A stretch of DNA of 64,000 bases, taken from assembly GCF_015767275.1 (NCBI RefSeq), contig NZ_JADWMY010000014.1, positions 1 to 64,000 on the forward strand, given 5' to 3'. Below the pieces are notes generated by a model, which saw only the letters and a list, made by a program, of their open reading frames with translations, did not search any database and was not told the DNA's origin. Of this stretch, positions 33,228 to 41,823 are shown one piece after another. This stretch comes from Herbaspirillum sp. AP02 (GTDB taxonomy: Bacteria > Pseudomonadota > Gammaproteobacteria > Burkholderiales > Burkholderiaceae_D). Made by a program: the position numbers and the translations under genes. The stretch's first letter is position 1; each line of letters starts with the position of its first letter.

Positions 33228-34568
33228 ATGAGGTTATTGAATATATCGGATATTCATTTTCGCGCACCGGAATGTCTAACTCCGGCATTGGATCCCGATG
33301 CTGCGTTCAGAAGTTGCTTGGAAGAGGACGTAGAAGCACTTTGTGTCGCCAGCGGCGCTGTTGACGCAATCTTGGTATGCGGTGATATAGCCTTCAAAGG
33401 TGATCCACAAGAATATGAAGTTGCAGAGCGTTGGTTGCTCCGACTTGCCGAGAAATGTGGATGCTCTCCAGATGAAATATATGTAGTGCCAGGAAATCAT
33501 GATATTGATCGCGGTATCAGCGGCCGCATGCAATCAATTGGCAACGCACAACAAGCCATCGCTAGCGCCACAGAAAATCAGCGTGACTCGGTATTTCGCC
33601 GCCAATTGCAGGATCAGCAAACACGAAAAGACCTATTTCGGCCATTGGAGGCGTATAACGATTTCGCCGAGAAATTTGCATGCAATGTATATCCGGACCA
33701 ACCATTCTGGACACATTGCCTGCAACTTGAACCAAACATAACTCTCAAGCTGTTTGGACTCACGTCGACATTTATCTCTGGCCTGGGTGACCGAGATATA
33801 GAGCCAGGTCGACTGTATTTAAGTTCAATTCAGACTGTATTTTCCCGTGAGCGGAACGTGTTGAATTTGGTGCTTTGCCACCATCCTCCATCGTGGTTTC
33901 TCGACGAACGAACTGTAGATGACAACATCAACAATCGCGTACAAATCCAATTTTTTGGTCACGAACATCGGCAGCGATGCATTCCGACAAATCAGTACAT
34001 TCGCTTTTTAGCTGGCGCTGTGAATCCCGCGCGTGACGAGCCTGACTGGAAGCCTGGGTATAACCTCATCGATCTGTCGATCCAAGGAGAAGGTTCAAAC
34101 CGATCAATCAAGATCGATGCACACGTTCGCGGCTTCCAAAATGCACCGGAAATGTTTACTGCTGTCCACACTCATCTCCGCGAAGAAGTATGGACCCATC
34201 ATATAAGGTATCCAGAAACGCCAAGAGTTCTTCCGCGGACAGCAATAGCAACCCTTTCTCAAAATACACCTTCCAGCATTGCGACGCCTTTGAAAGCCCC
34301 CCCTTCAGCCTCCCATGATCTAACTACGGATGTACCTGAACAGGAGAGTATCGTGAGTACGCCAAGTACCAAAGGGCTCATGTATCGTTTCGGGAAGCTA
34401 ACCTGGAGTCAGAAAAGGGGAATTGCTTTCAAGCTTGGACTCATCACTGACGAAGACATGAAAATTGACGGTCCAGAGCGTTATGCCCGTGCACTAAAGA
34501 GGGCTGTTGAAGAAAAAAAGCTAGAGGCTCTAATTCGAGAAATTGAGCTGATCGAAGATCAACAGTAA
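33228..34568 (+). CDS. Calcineurin-like metallophosphoesterase with C-terminal effector-associated-like domain
   Basis: This 446-residue first gene of the GTPase operon has GAGAGGGGA before its ATG. The two-metal phosphoesterase core is complete: DIH (Asp8, His10), GD (52-53), GNHD (89-92), CHHPPSW near residue 220 and GHEH near 245. Such enzymes cleave phosphodiesters in nucleotides, nucleic acids or lipids. The last 65 residues (FGKLTWSQKRGIAFKLGLI to EALIREIEL) form a separate small helical domain. It resembles effector-associated domains, which couple effectors to signalling partners. The 100-residue linker between the two is low in structure. It is probably the effector of the system encoded downstream. 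Confidence 0.75.
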   Translation: MRLLNISDIHFRAPECLTPALDPDAAFRSCLEEDVEALCVASGAVDAILVCGDIAFKGDPQEYEVAERWLLRLAEKCGCSPDEIYVVPGNHDIDRGISGRMQSIGNAQQAIASATENQRDSVFRRQLQDQQTRKDLFRPLEAYNDFAEKFACNVYPDQPFWTHCLQLEPNITLKLFGLTSTFISGLGDRDIEPGRLYLSSIQTVFSRERNVLNLVLCHHPPSWFLDERTVDDNINNRVQIQFFGHEHRQRCIPTNQYIRFLAGAVNPARDEPDWKPGYNLIDLSIQGEGSNRSIKIDAHVRGFQNAPEMFTAVHTHLREEVWTHHIRYPETPRVLPRTAIATLSQNTPSSIATPLKAPPSASHDLTTDVPEQESIVSTPSTKGLMYRFGKLTWSQKRGIAFKLGLITDEDMKIDGPERYARALKRAVEEKKLEALIREIELIEDQQ

Positions 34569-34595
34569 ATCGCGGTTTAATGGAGGAGGGGAAAA

Positions 34596-35654
34596 ATGGA
34601 TTTTGCAAAGTGGTACGAAGCTGTTTCGATAAAACCAAATCCTCAAGCAATCGCTTTGAGGAATAGGAATATACAAACTATCGCTGGCAACTTAAACCGG
34701 CCCACAATCGAAGCATTGATTAGGCTTACGTTCCAGTCTAGCCAAAACGCCTCAGCTAGCGAGTTAGCAAACCTAAGAGCTACCTATGCACTGGATGGTG
34801 ATGCGGTTGGAGATGCCGAGCTGTCGCTTCTGGCTGCAGCTACGCTTTTTCAAGCTCTAGGAAAAGAGAATGCAACGGCCGGACTCGCTGCAATGCTTGT
34901 ACTAACAACCTCGTTTGGTGGACTTCGCTCGCTGGAGCAACCGATGGATATTGTCGGCATGGCAAAGAACACCGTTAAAACATTGTCGGACTCAAGCCGC
35001 CGACGCCCGGCATTTACAAATAACAAGCCAACAATATCAGTCGATGCTGCTGACGCAATAAGCAAGCTGCAGGCAATTGACACCGCTCAGATTAGTGCAG
35101 CATTTACTGCGTTAGCGACTGCCACAAGTAATGCAGTTGCCAATTTGTGGAGGCGGCAACTCCAGTTCGAAACTAGCGTTCAGAAGTATGTCCGAATGCA
35201 GGATGAGGAACTAGATATGTTGTGGTGGTTACAGGGCGGACGGAGCAATTACCAGAATCTGCTATTTTCTGAGATTCCCGAAAATCAACGACCACTTATT
35301 TTGGCCAATGAACTGGCACAAGTTACATCTACTCTCCCAGGCCCGCTTGCTGTCGAAGCTCTTCTCTCCAGAGCAAATATTAGCAATGACGTTTCGCTGA
35401 CCATCAGTGCGGTTCTGCAAGACATACCTCTTGATTGGATCAAATCGATTTACGATGAGGGCCTTGCCACGCATATATCCTCTGTTACCACACCAATTCA
35501 CGAAGCGTTTAAGCGAAGGCTCGAAGTCGATGGGAAATCAGCGTGGATTCCGGTATGGGCTGCAGTTTGCGGCCTTCAAGAGACTGCTACTTTGGGATCT
35601 TTGGATCTCTCCATGTTGCTCTATAGAGAAATCTTGGTCCTTCGAGGCGAGTGA
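34596..35654 (+). CDS. All-helical GASH-type protein of GTPase-associated system
   Basis: This 352-residue, almost entirely helical, acid-poor protein is rich in alanine and leucine and lacks enzymatic motifs. It matches in kind and position the GTPase-associated system all-helical protein (GASH), which accompanies paired GTPases and GAP1. The ATG follows a strong GGAGGAGGGG. Its stop overlaps the next ATG (TGATG). It presumably bridges the phosphoesterase and the GTPases. Assignment is from operon context and general look. Confidence 0.6.
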   Translation: MDFAKWYEAVSIKPNPQAIALRNRNIQTIAGNLNRPTIEALIRLTFQSSQNASASELANLRATYALDGDAVGDAELSLLAAATLFQALGKENATAGLAAMLVLTTSFGGLRSLEQPMDIVGMAKNTVKTLSDSSRRRPAFTNNKPTISVDAADAISKLQAIDTAQISAAFTALATATSNAVANLWRRQLQFETSVQKYVRMQDEELDMLWWLQGGRSNYQNLLFSEIPENQRPLILANELAQVTSTLPGPLAVEALLSRANISNDVSLTISAVLQDIPLDWIKSIYDEGLATHISSVTTPIHEAFKRRLEVDGKSAWIPVWAAVCGLQETATLGSLDLSMLLYREILVLRGE

Positions 35655-36676
35655 TGGCCGAATACGCAAATGAACTACTCAAGTGCGCCAATCCTGAATG
35701 TCGGATTTCCTCAGGCGGGCGATGCATAGAAGGTTTTGATGAAGCTTCAATTTGTCCGCAATTTGGAAGAACCCCCGCGAATTCTGAAGTACCACTGCAA
35801 CAAGCTGCCTCCCCCAAAAAAACCACTATCGAACTCTCATCTGCGAAGGCACTTACGATTTTCGGGGCACAGAAAATTCTGTCAGATCGAATTTCTCGTG
35901 TGATTGCAATCATTGGTCCCCATGATGCGGGGAAGACGAGTCTGATCGCGGGGCTCTACGATCAATTTCAAGCAGGTGATGTAGACGGAATTGAATTTTC
36001 TCGTTCTCAAACCTTACATTCTTTTGAGCAGGTCTGTCACGATGCGCGAGCCGAATCTCAACGAGAACATCCTCATACGGAAAGAACTGCTCGAGGAGAT
36101 GTACTCTTCTTCCACCTTGATGTAATCAATACGAATAACAAGCTCAAAGCGGCCGTTTTACTTGGAGATCGTGCTGGAGAAGAATATATCGAGACAAGAA
36201 ATGATCCAGATGCAGCCAAGAAATTCTTCGAACTGAGCCGAGCAGACGTGATTGTTATGCTCGTGGATGGATCTAAGTTATTGGATAACGGGCTCAGACA
36301 TAACATAAAAACAGATGTACGACTGATGCTCCAAGCGTTCCTAGAGGCTGAGGTCTTACGTAAGTGGCAGAGGCTTGCTGTTGTTCTCACGAAGATGGAT
36401 GAAATCCGAGCTGGAGGCGATCTTGGTAATAGAGCACTTTCAGAATTTTCATCATTGGTCGAACGCTTAAAAGAAAACTACGCTGAATATTTTTCTCAGA
36501 TAGAGGGGTTCCAAATTGCAGCCTCTCCGAAAACCGGCAGTGAAAAGCGCGGCGAAGGATTGAGCCATCTTTTAGCTTTCTGGATGAACTCGGCCTTACG
36601 CTACGATGCTCAAAAGTTGCCAGCTATAACTGTTACTCCAGAAAGATATTTTTCTCGAATCAGATCGATCAGTTAA
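35654..36676 (+). CDS. TRAFAC-type GTPase, double-GTPase 2 type
   Basis: This 340-residue protein starts at the ATG overlapping the previous stop. An N-terminal cysteine cluster (KCANPEC...GGRC...SICPQF) likely binds zinc. The GTPase domain follows: P-loop GPHDAGKTS at about 87-95, G3 GDRAG near 178, and G4 TKMDE near 248. It forms the first half of the paired (double) GTPase of the predicted conflict system and is expected to switch with GTP rather than act on a metabolite. It lies 11 bp before its partner. Confidence 0.8.
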   Translation: MAEYANELLKCANPECRISSGGRCIEGFDEASICPQFGRTPANSEVPLQQAASPKKTTIELSSAKALTIFGAQKILSDRISRVIAIIGPHDAGKTSLIAGLYDQFQAGDVDGIEFSRSQTLHSFEQVCHDARAESQREHPHTERTARGDVLFFHLDVINTNNKLKAAVLLGDRAGEEYIETRNDPDAAKKFFELSRADVIVMLVDGSKLLDNGLRHNIKTDVRLMLQAFLEAEVLRKWQRLAVVLTKMDEIRAGGDLGNRALSEFSSLVERLKENYAEYFSQIEGFQIAASPKTGSEKRGEGLSHLLAFWMNSALRYDAQKLPAITVTPERYFSRIRSIS

Positions 36677-36687
36677 GGGTGCCCTAT

Positions 36688-37551
36688 ATGGCTGAAAAAT
36701 CAGTAGTCGTTATTGGCCTTCCTGAATCGGGAAAGACAACTTATCTCGCGGCATTCTGGCATGTACTCTTAGAAGCCGATATCAATAGCAAGTTGAAATT
36801 CTCTGTACTACGCTCCGGCAATACCGAACACTTAAATCAGATAGCCGATTTATGGCGTCAAGCTCACAAGCAAGAACGCACCTCGGTGTCCGGTGACCGA
36901 GTGGTTAATGTCATGGTTCGCGATGACGATGGGAACATAGATTCTGTTTCTTTTCCTGATGTCGCGGGGGAAGCGTTTAGACAAATGTGGGAAGAGCGGG
37001 AGTGCGATCAGGAAATTTCCAGAATGATTCTCAGCAATGGTGTGATGTTCTTTATCCATGCTGACACGATCAAAGCGCCTGGCTGGATTGTTGATGACCG
37101 CGTTCAAAGCGAAAATGCCGGAATCGCATATGAAACCGAGAATAACGGCATTCCTTTAGCATGGACACCAAGGATGGCTCCAACACAAGTCCAAGTTATT
37201 GACCTGCTGCAATCCTTACAGAATCCCCCATTCGATGTGGGGCCACGGAAGCTTGCCTTAGTGCTTTCTGCTTGGGACACCGTAGAAGCGGAAAAGCTAT
37301 CCCCGAAAGATTATTTAGCAAAGCGAATGCCATTACTGCGTCAATATCTGACCAACGGACTTAACGATGGATGGACATTCCGAATTTACGGAATTAGTGC
37401 TCAAGGTGGTGATTATGACAAAAAGTCACAGCCTACTGTTGCTGCCGACAATCTGCGGGAACTGTCCTCACCTACGGAAAGAATTAAGGTCGAATATGAT
37501 GGGAACATATCTCACGATCTTACTGAACCGTTACATTGGCTGTTAAGGTAG
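36688..37551 (+). CDS. TRAFAC-type GTPase, double-GTPase 1 type
   Basis: This protein of about 287 residues starts at ATG 36688 with AAGGG eight bases upstream; GTG 36679 is also possible. It has P-loop GLPESGKTTY at about residues 10-18, G3 FPDVAGEAF near 94, and LVLSAWDTVE (near 193) in the place of the G4 motif. It is paired with the preceding GTPase and followed after 4 bases by the GAP1 gene. The two GTPases differ strongly in sequence, so they are not a recent duplication. Confidence 0.8.
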   Translation: MAEKSVVVIGLPESGKTTYLAAFWHVLLEADINSKLKFSVLRSGNTEHLNQIADLWRQAHKQERTSVSGDRVVNVMVRDDDGNIDSVSFPDVAGEAFRQMWEERECDQEISRMILSNGVMFFIHADTIKAPGWIVDDRVQSENAGIAYETENNGIPLAWTPRMAPTQVQVIDLLQSLQNPPFDVGPRKLALVLSAWDTVEAEKLSPKDYLAKRMPLLRQYLTNGLNDGWTFRIYGISAQGGDYDKKSQPTVAADNLRELSSPTERIKVEYDGNISHDLTEPLHWLLR

Positions 37552-37555
37552 GACC

Positions 37556-39598
37556 GTGATTACAATTGTTCAACAAACGCTTCATGGATATTCGGACGGA
37601 CATCGCCTACTGAATTCGTCAACTAGCTTCTCTTCGCCCGAAGCAAAGCTTGTTCTTGTTATGAGCGACGTTTCAGGACCTGGCGTCGCCTCTGAGGGCA
37701 TCGCTTACCTTACGGGATATCCGTTAAGTGATGCTGGCGTATATGCGCTTGCAAAGACATGGCCTGCTCCCGAGATGAGTAGGCCGGGTTGCGTGTGGAC
37801 TCACACACTCTATATTGATTTCGCAGATCTTGGCCGCATCACTTGCCCCTCTCAAATCGCCGAACACTTTATCCGTCCCGATGCTCATAACTTCCGTCAG
37901 TACTCCCAAACCTTGTCTGTTGAGTTAGATGACTTTTCTACTCCATTTGGGATGGAGGCCTCGCAGAAGGCATGGCTGAGCGAAGTATTGGCGGGTTTAT
38001 ACGAAAAACCGTTGGATAAGGTCTTGATTCGGCGAGAAAGCAATGTCGACGTTGACGCTTCCGTTTTGCGAGTGTGGGATCAGCAATGGCCAAGGCTTCG
38101 CCGCTCATTTAGATTCTGTACGCTTACAAGTAGAGATCGTTCAAACGAATACGGAGAGTTTGATCTGCAAGTTTTGCAAGCTCATTCCACCAATAGTAGA
38201 ACCAATACATATTTGCCTCCCGTGCAAACGGAATGGCTATCCACTCTCGTCCGAGACATTGCTCAACCAAGTAACACTGGCTTGAGACAGACACTGCGTG
38301 TTTTAGGTGCAGAGACGCAAGGTGGAAGAGAAGCAATGGCCACGCTATGCAACTTTCATGCATTGCTTGAGAATGACGAGAAGCATCTAAGCATTGATGC
38401 AACCGTCGCATCACTTGAAAGTATTTCGCTACTGAATCAGTCGAAATATGCGCGTGCAGAAGTTGCAAAACTGGCGCTGCATAACATTGCAAATGCAAAC
38501 AAAAACTCACTGACATTTGTCATAGATAACCTGAGCAGCCTAGAACCTTCATTAGTACAAGAGAAGTGTCAATCTCTAGCCAATATCTTATGGCGCCATT
38601 TCCCCGAAAAGTTATGGGAGCTCATTTCCAGTAATGAGTCAGTCTCCAAGATAATGCTATCTGCAGTTAAAGAAATACCTGTCGAATCAATTCTCTCTGG
38701 GTTCAGAGAGATGGAACTTTCCTATAGCCAGCTTCTTAAAATCAGACCTGATCTTCTATCGTCGGAAGCATTTTGGAAGCTAGCTCAAATTGATCCAGCA
38801 CTGATCATCTCTGAAGACAGTGAAATCGATATGGAGGTAGTGATCGTAGCCATGCTACGGGGACTAAAACAGGAAAATCCAATCGCGTCCGCGGTCCGGC
38901 TTTTCGGATCTACTAAGATACTGTTCTGCATGTTAATGGCTAAGCATAGTCATGTTCGCATTGCACGCGAATCCTATTGGCTCCGGTTCTCATGCCTCAA
39001 CACGAGTGCAGTAGCATCGTTTTTAACCGATGCGCATATCCATGATGAGAGGATGCTGGAGGCATTGTCGTTTGAGTTGTCTCCAGAATCGATACCAAAT
39101 GAATATGGTCATGATCCGTGGTTCATCGCGCTCTCTAACTTAAAAAACAACACCGGAACTCTTTCAATACGGCTTGTCGCATACGCGTTTAGGCGTGCTT
39201 TGGGCTGGCGATCGCGCAGCGTAGGGGAGCTATTAAGCCTCTCCTTTGAATCATTGCACGCATCTCTTGAGAGGTCGGAACTAGATGACGAGAACTGGAA
39301 TTTGATTGAGGACCGGTTGCCGTGGGTTCCATCTTATCGGAGATGGGACCGGTGTCTTCGTATTCGGCAAATCGTTGTAGAAACGTTTGTATCTAAGGAT
39401 CTGCACATACAAACATTTTTAGATATCACTATAGACCAAGATTTATTTTTGAAGATGTTGGAAACAACTCTTGACACACTAGGTGGCTACCGTTATTTGA
39501 AGAAAATTGAGGCGTTTGTAGATCAAGATAATTTCATAGACGGAAATGTGCAAAAAATACTTCGCAACTTCATGAAGAAAAATCGCCGGATATGGTGA
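37556..39598 (+). CDS. GAP1-N1 type GTPase-associated protein
   Basis: This 680-residue protein begins with the GAP1 N-terminal signature QQTLHGYSDGHRLL followed by SSEGIAY-like turns (VSGPGVASEGIAYLTGYPL). The middle and C-terminal region is helical and lacks enzymatic motifs, suggesting a scaffold or sensor. GTG start with AGGTAGGA upstream. Last gene of the operon; 334 bp without a gene follow. In known relatives GAP1 is the constant partner of the double GTPases and effectors vary, which fits here with a phosphoesterase as effector. Confidence 0.75.
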   Translation: MITIVQQTLHGYSDGHRLLNSSTSFSSPEAKLVLVMSDVSGPGVASEGIAYLTGYPLSDAGVYALAKTWPAPEMSRPGCVWTHTLYIDFADLGRITCPSQIAEHFIRPDAHNFRQYSQTLSVELDDFSTPFGMEASQKAWLSEVLAGLYEKPLDKVLIRRESNVDVDASVLRVWDQQWPRLRRSFRFCTLTSRDRSNEYGEFDLQVLQAHSTNSRTNTYLPPVQTEWLSTLVRDIAQPSNTGLRQTLRVLGAETQGGREAMATLCNFHALLENDEKHLSIDATVASLESISLLNQSKYARAEVAKLALHNIANANKNSLTFVIDNLSSLEPSLVQEKCQSLANILWRHFPEKLWELISSNESVSKIMLSAVKEIPVESILSGFREMELSYSQLLKIRPDLLSSEAFWKLAQIDPALIISEDSEIDMEVVIVAMLRGLKQENPIASAVRLFGSTKILFCMLMAKHSHVRIARESYWLRFSCLNTSAVASFLTDAHIHDERMLEALSFELSPESIPNEYGHDPWFIALSNLKNNTGTLSIRLVAYAFRRALGWRSRSVGELLSLSFESLHASLERSELDDENWNLIEDRLPWVPSYRRWDRCLRIRQIVVETFVSKDLHIQTFLDITIDQDLFLKMLETTLDTLGGYRYLKKIEAFVDQDNFIDGNVQKILRNFMKKNRRIW

Positions 39599-39754
39599 TG
39601 CAGCCGCACATGCTGAAATGATAAACGCTAGATTTCCTTTAGCCGGCAGCCGATCGGTCCATCGATTTTCATTCAAAATTCCAAAGAATAATTTATGCCT
39701 CCACTACTGCTATTAAACGAAATCGCCAGGCGGCGCTACCTTTGCGAAGACACC

Positions 39755-39865
39755 CTGGACGGCTAAAAGCTGACCAGTGTAGTTTCAGGCGGAAGAGCTA
39801 CTGAAATTGTTGGCTCTTGGATACAAGGTAAGGTTTCCTATTCAAGTTATCTGAGACGAATTTTA
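39755..39865. other. Gene-free stretch with mobile-element-like sequences
   Basis: The 334 bp from 39599 to 39932 hold no gene. TAAAAGCTGACCAGTGTAG near 39763 resembles end sequences of IS21-type elements. CTGAGAC at 39849 is the inverse of the core of the 2964-3083 repeats, though the match is short. This is where the accessory region ends and chromosomal catabolic genes begin. Confidence 0.35.
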
Positions 39866-39932
39866 TAGCCACTGTATACGTGAATTCTTTATAACCCACG
39901 TATGGCCAAGCCAGAATCAGTACCGGAGAAAA

Positions 39933-40499
39933 CTACCCTTCAAACGGAAGCGGCCCGTCTCCATGGCACACCTGAAAAACATTCAACGTCATGGCGACCA
40001 ACGCGTAGTAACCCAGCAGCCCAACAAGATTCACCAACACCTCGACACCAAAGTACTGCTCTGCCTCTTTGTAGAGCGGCTCTGAAACTCGCTTCGTTTC
40101 ATAGAGTTCCTCCACCAGCTCCCAAATCAACTGTTCTTCACGAAGCGTGAATTCCGGCTCCTTGCCCAGGCGAACCAGTTCGATATTCCGTTCATCCAGT
40201 CCGGCATCGATGCCAATAGGATAGTGAATCTGCCACTCTGCCTGAGCTCGCCACTTCGAAGCCGTACAAAGGATCGCCAGCTCAGACAGCCGTAACGACA
40301 ACTTCGTGTGATAGCGGCAGAATGCGCCAAGCTTCTGTGCATGCTGTGCCAGCTCAGGGCTGTGAATCCACGAGAGGAACGGACCGGCCAGGTTACCGCG
40401 CGGCCCGTTCAGGATGTCATCCAGGACGCGCTTCTGTTCTGGCGAGGCTGTTGCAACATCGACGACTGGCAGCCGAGGTTCGCCTGCGTTTTGTTCCAT
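39933..40499 (-). CDS. Carboxymuconolactone decarboxylase (CMD) family protein
   Basis: Start at ATG 40499 gives 188 residues; an open frame extending further overlaps the MFS gene and is rejected. CMD-fold features are the SELAILCTASKWRAQAEWQIHYPIG segment with the E..H arrangement (though the usual CxxC is lacking) and the YYALVAMTLNVF helix near the C-terminus. The fold acts on muconolactones or as peroxidase/decarboxylase; here it is likely tied to the adjacent aromatic degradation cluster. It begins 12 bases after the MFS stop, so the two are one transcript. Confidence 0.8.
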   Translation of the reverse strand: MEQNAGEPRLPVVDVATASPEQKRVLDDILNGPRGNLAGPFLSWIHSPELAQHAQKLGAFCRYHTKLSLRLSELAILCTASKWRAQAEWQIHYPIGIDAGLDERNIELVRLGKEPEFTLREEQLIWELVEELYETKRVSEPLYKEAEQYFGVEVLVNLVGLLGYYALVAMTLNVFQVCHGDGPLPFEG

Positions 40500-40510
40500 A
40501 GACTTCCTTG

Positions 40511-41782
40511 TCAAATACTCGAATGATGGGGATGTGCTTGAGCTTGCCCGACACGACCGCAAAGGTGGAGCATTACGAGCAGCAATGCGCACACTAAGGT
40601 GGCGGCTGAAAAGGCCAGTAGACCAGAGCGATAACTTCCGGAGGCTTGGCGCATGATGGGAAGAAATGCGGCGCCGGCACCAGCGCCGAACTGGAATACA
40701 GCGAAAATCACGCCATAGAGCTTGCCGAACGAGCGCATACCGAAATAGCGCTTCAAAAGGTAGCTGAGCACATCGAACTCTGCCCCCAGCACCATTCCCA
40801 GCAATGCGGCACATAGGAAAACAACGTCACCGGTGACGCCATACGCGTACAGCACACAGGCAATCGTGCCTCCCAGTACGAGGACACACATGACCAACGC
40901 GGCAGAGATGTAGTCAATAAGCAGGCCGGTAAGCAGGCGTCCCACAATGACGAAGATGCCGAAGGTCGCCTGTACCACCGCAGCGCGCTGTGGGGTCACG
41001 CCTGCATCAATCAACATTGGAATCTGGTGAACAATCAATGCGGTATTGATGACACCCAGCAGCATGAAGATGCCGACCAGCAGTTTGAATTGCTTACTAC
41101 GTACGGCCACCTTGAAATCAACACCAGGAACGCTCTCCGCTTTCCCTTTTTTGGGCTCGGTACCGGGCTTTTCTCGGACGAAGAAGAACGCAATGGGAAG
41201 CGTCAGCGCGACCAACACGGCCAACTCCACGAATCCAGCACGCCAGCCCTGTTGAACAATCACCGTTCCGATAACGAGCGGAATCACGGCGCCACCGATG
41301 CCGATACCAGCGTTGGCGATGCCGATAGCCAGGCCCAGGCGCTTATCAAACCAGGAACTGACTACTCGGAGATACGAGAGCGGGAAGATACCAATCCCGA
41401 TAGCTGGCAGAGCAACCCATGCGGCGTAGTAGATCCACGGCACTGGCGGCATGAAGTACATCAGCGCTACGGCGACGCAGAACAAGGGAATGCAAGGGAC
41501 GATGACAGCCCGCGCGCCAAAGCGGTCAGTCAGGTAGCCCTGAATCGGGGAAATGAACATCACCGTATAAGACACGATAGAGCTGGCGAGCGCGATCTGG
41601 GTACGACTCCAGCCAAAATCGGCTTCGAGGGGCTTGATGAAAAGCCCCAGACTGAGGACCGCCACGGTACTGGGCCCGAACATCAATGCAATCATCGACG
41701 CCAAGACCACCACCCATCCGCGATACCGCCAGGACTCTTCTCCAACCACTGCGGCAGCAGTCCCACTGGACAACATATTCAT
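40511..41782 (-). CDS. MFS transporter, probably for an aromatic/organic acid
   Basis: This 423-residue protein has twelve hydrophobic helices and the MFS loop motif GYLTDRFGARAV between helices 2 and 3. The N-terminus contains FGWSRTQIALASSI typical of the oxalate/formate-antiporter-like (monocarboxylate) subgroup. It would import or export an organic acid across the inner membrane. Co-transcribed with the CMD gene and the porin upstream on the same strand. The ATG follows a weak GGAGATAG. Confidence 0.85.
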   Translation of the reverse strand: MNMLSSGTAAAVVGEESWRYRGWVVVLASMIALMFGPSTVAVLSLGLFIKPLEADFGWSRTQIALASSIVSYTVMFISPIQGYLTDRFGARAVIVPCIPLFCVAVALMYFMPPVPWIYYAAWVALPAIGIGIFPLSYLRVVSSWFDKRLGLAIGIANAGIGIGGAVIPLVIGTVIVQQGWRAGFVELAVLVALTLPIAFFFVREKPGTEPKKGKAESVPGVDFKVAVRSKQFKLLVGIFMLLGVINTALIVHQIPMLIDAGVTPQRAAVVQATFGIFVIVGRLLTGLLIDYISAALVMCVLVLGGTIACVLYAYGVTGDVVFLCAALLGMVLGAEFDVLSYLLKRYFGMRSFGKLYGVIFAVFQFGAGAGAAFLPIMRQASGSYRSGLLAFSAATLVCALLLVMLHLCGRVGQAQAHPHHSSI

Positions 41783-41823
41783 ACTATCTCCGTTCTGTTC
41801 TTTTAATTCAGGGCTTACGCTGC

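Noticed and set aside
39600-39932. Rho-independent terminator after the GAP1 gene
   Set aside because: No GC-rich stem with a T-tract was found in this interval.
41027-41806. 259-residue plus-strand open frame
   Set aside because: Antisense to the MFS gene, with an improbable Asn/Asp/His-rich composition.
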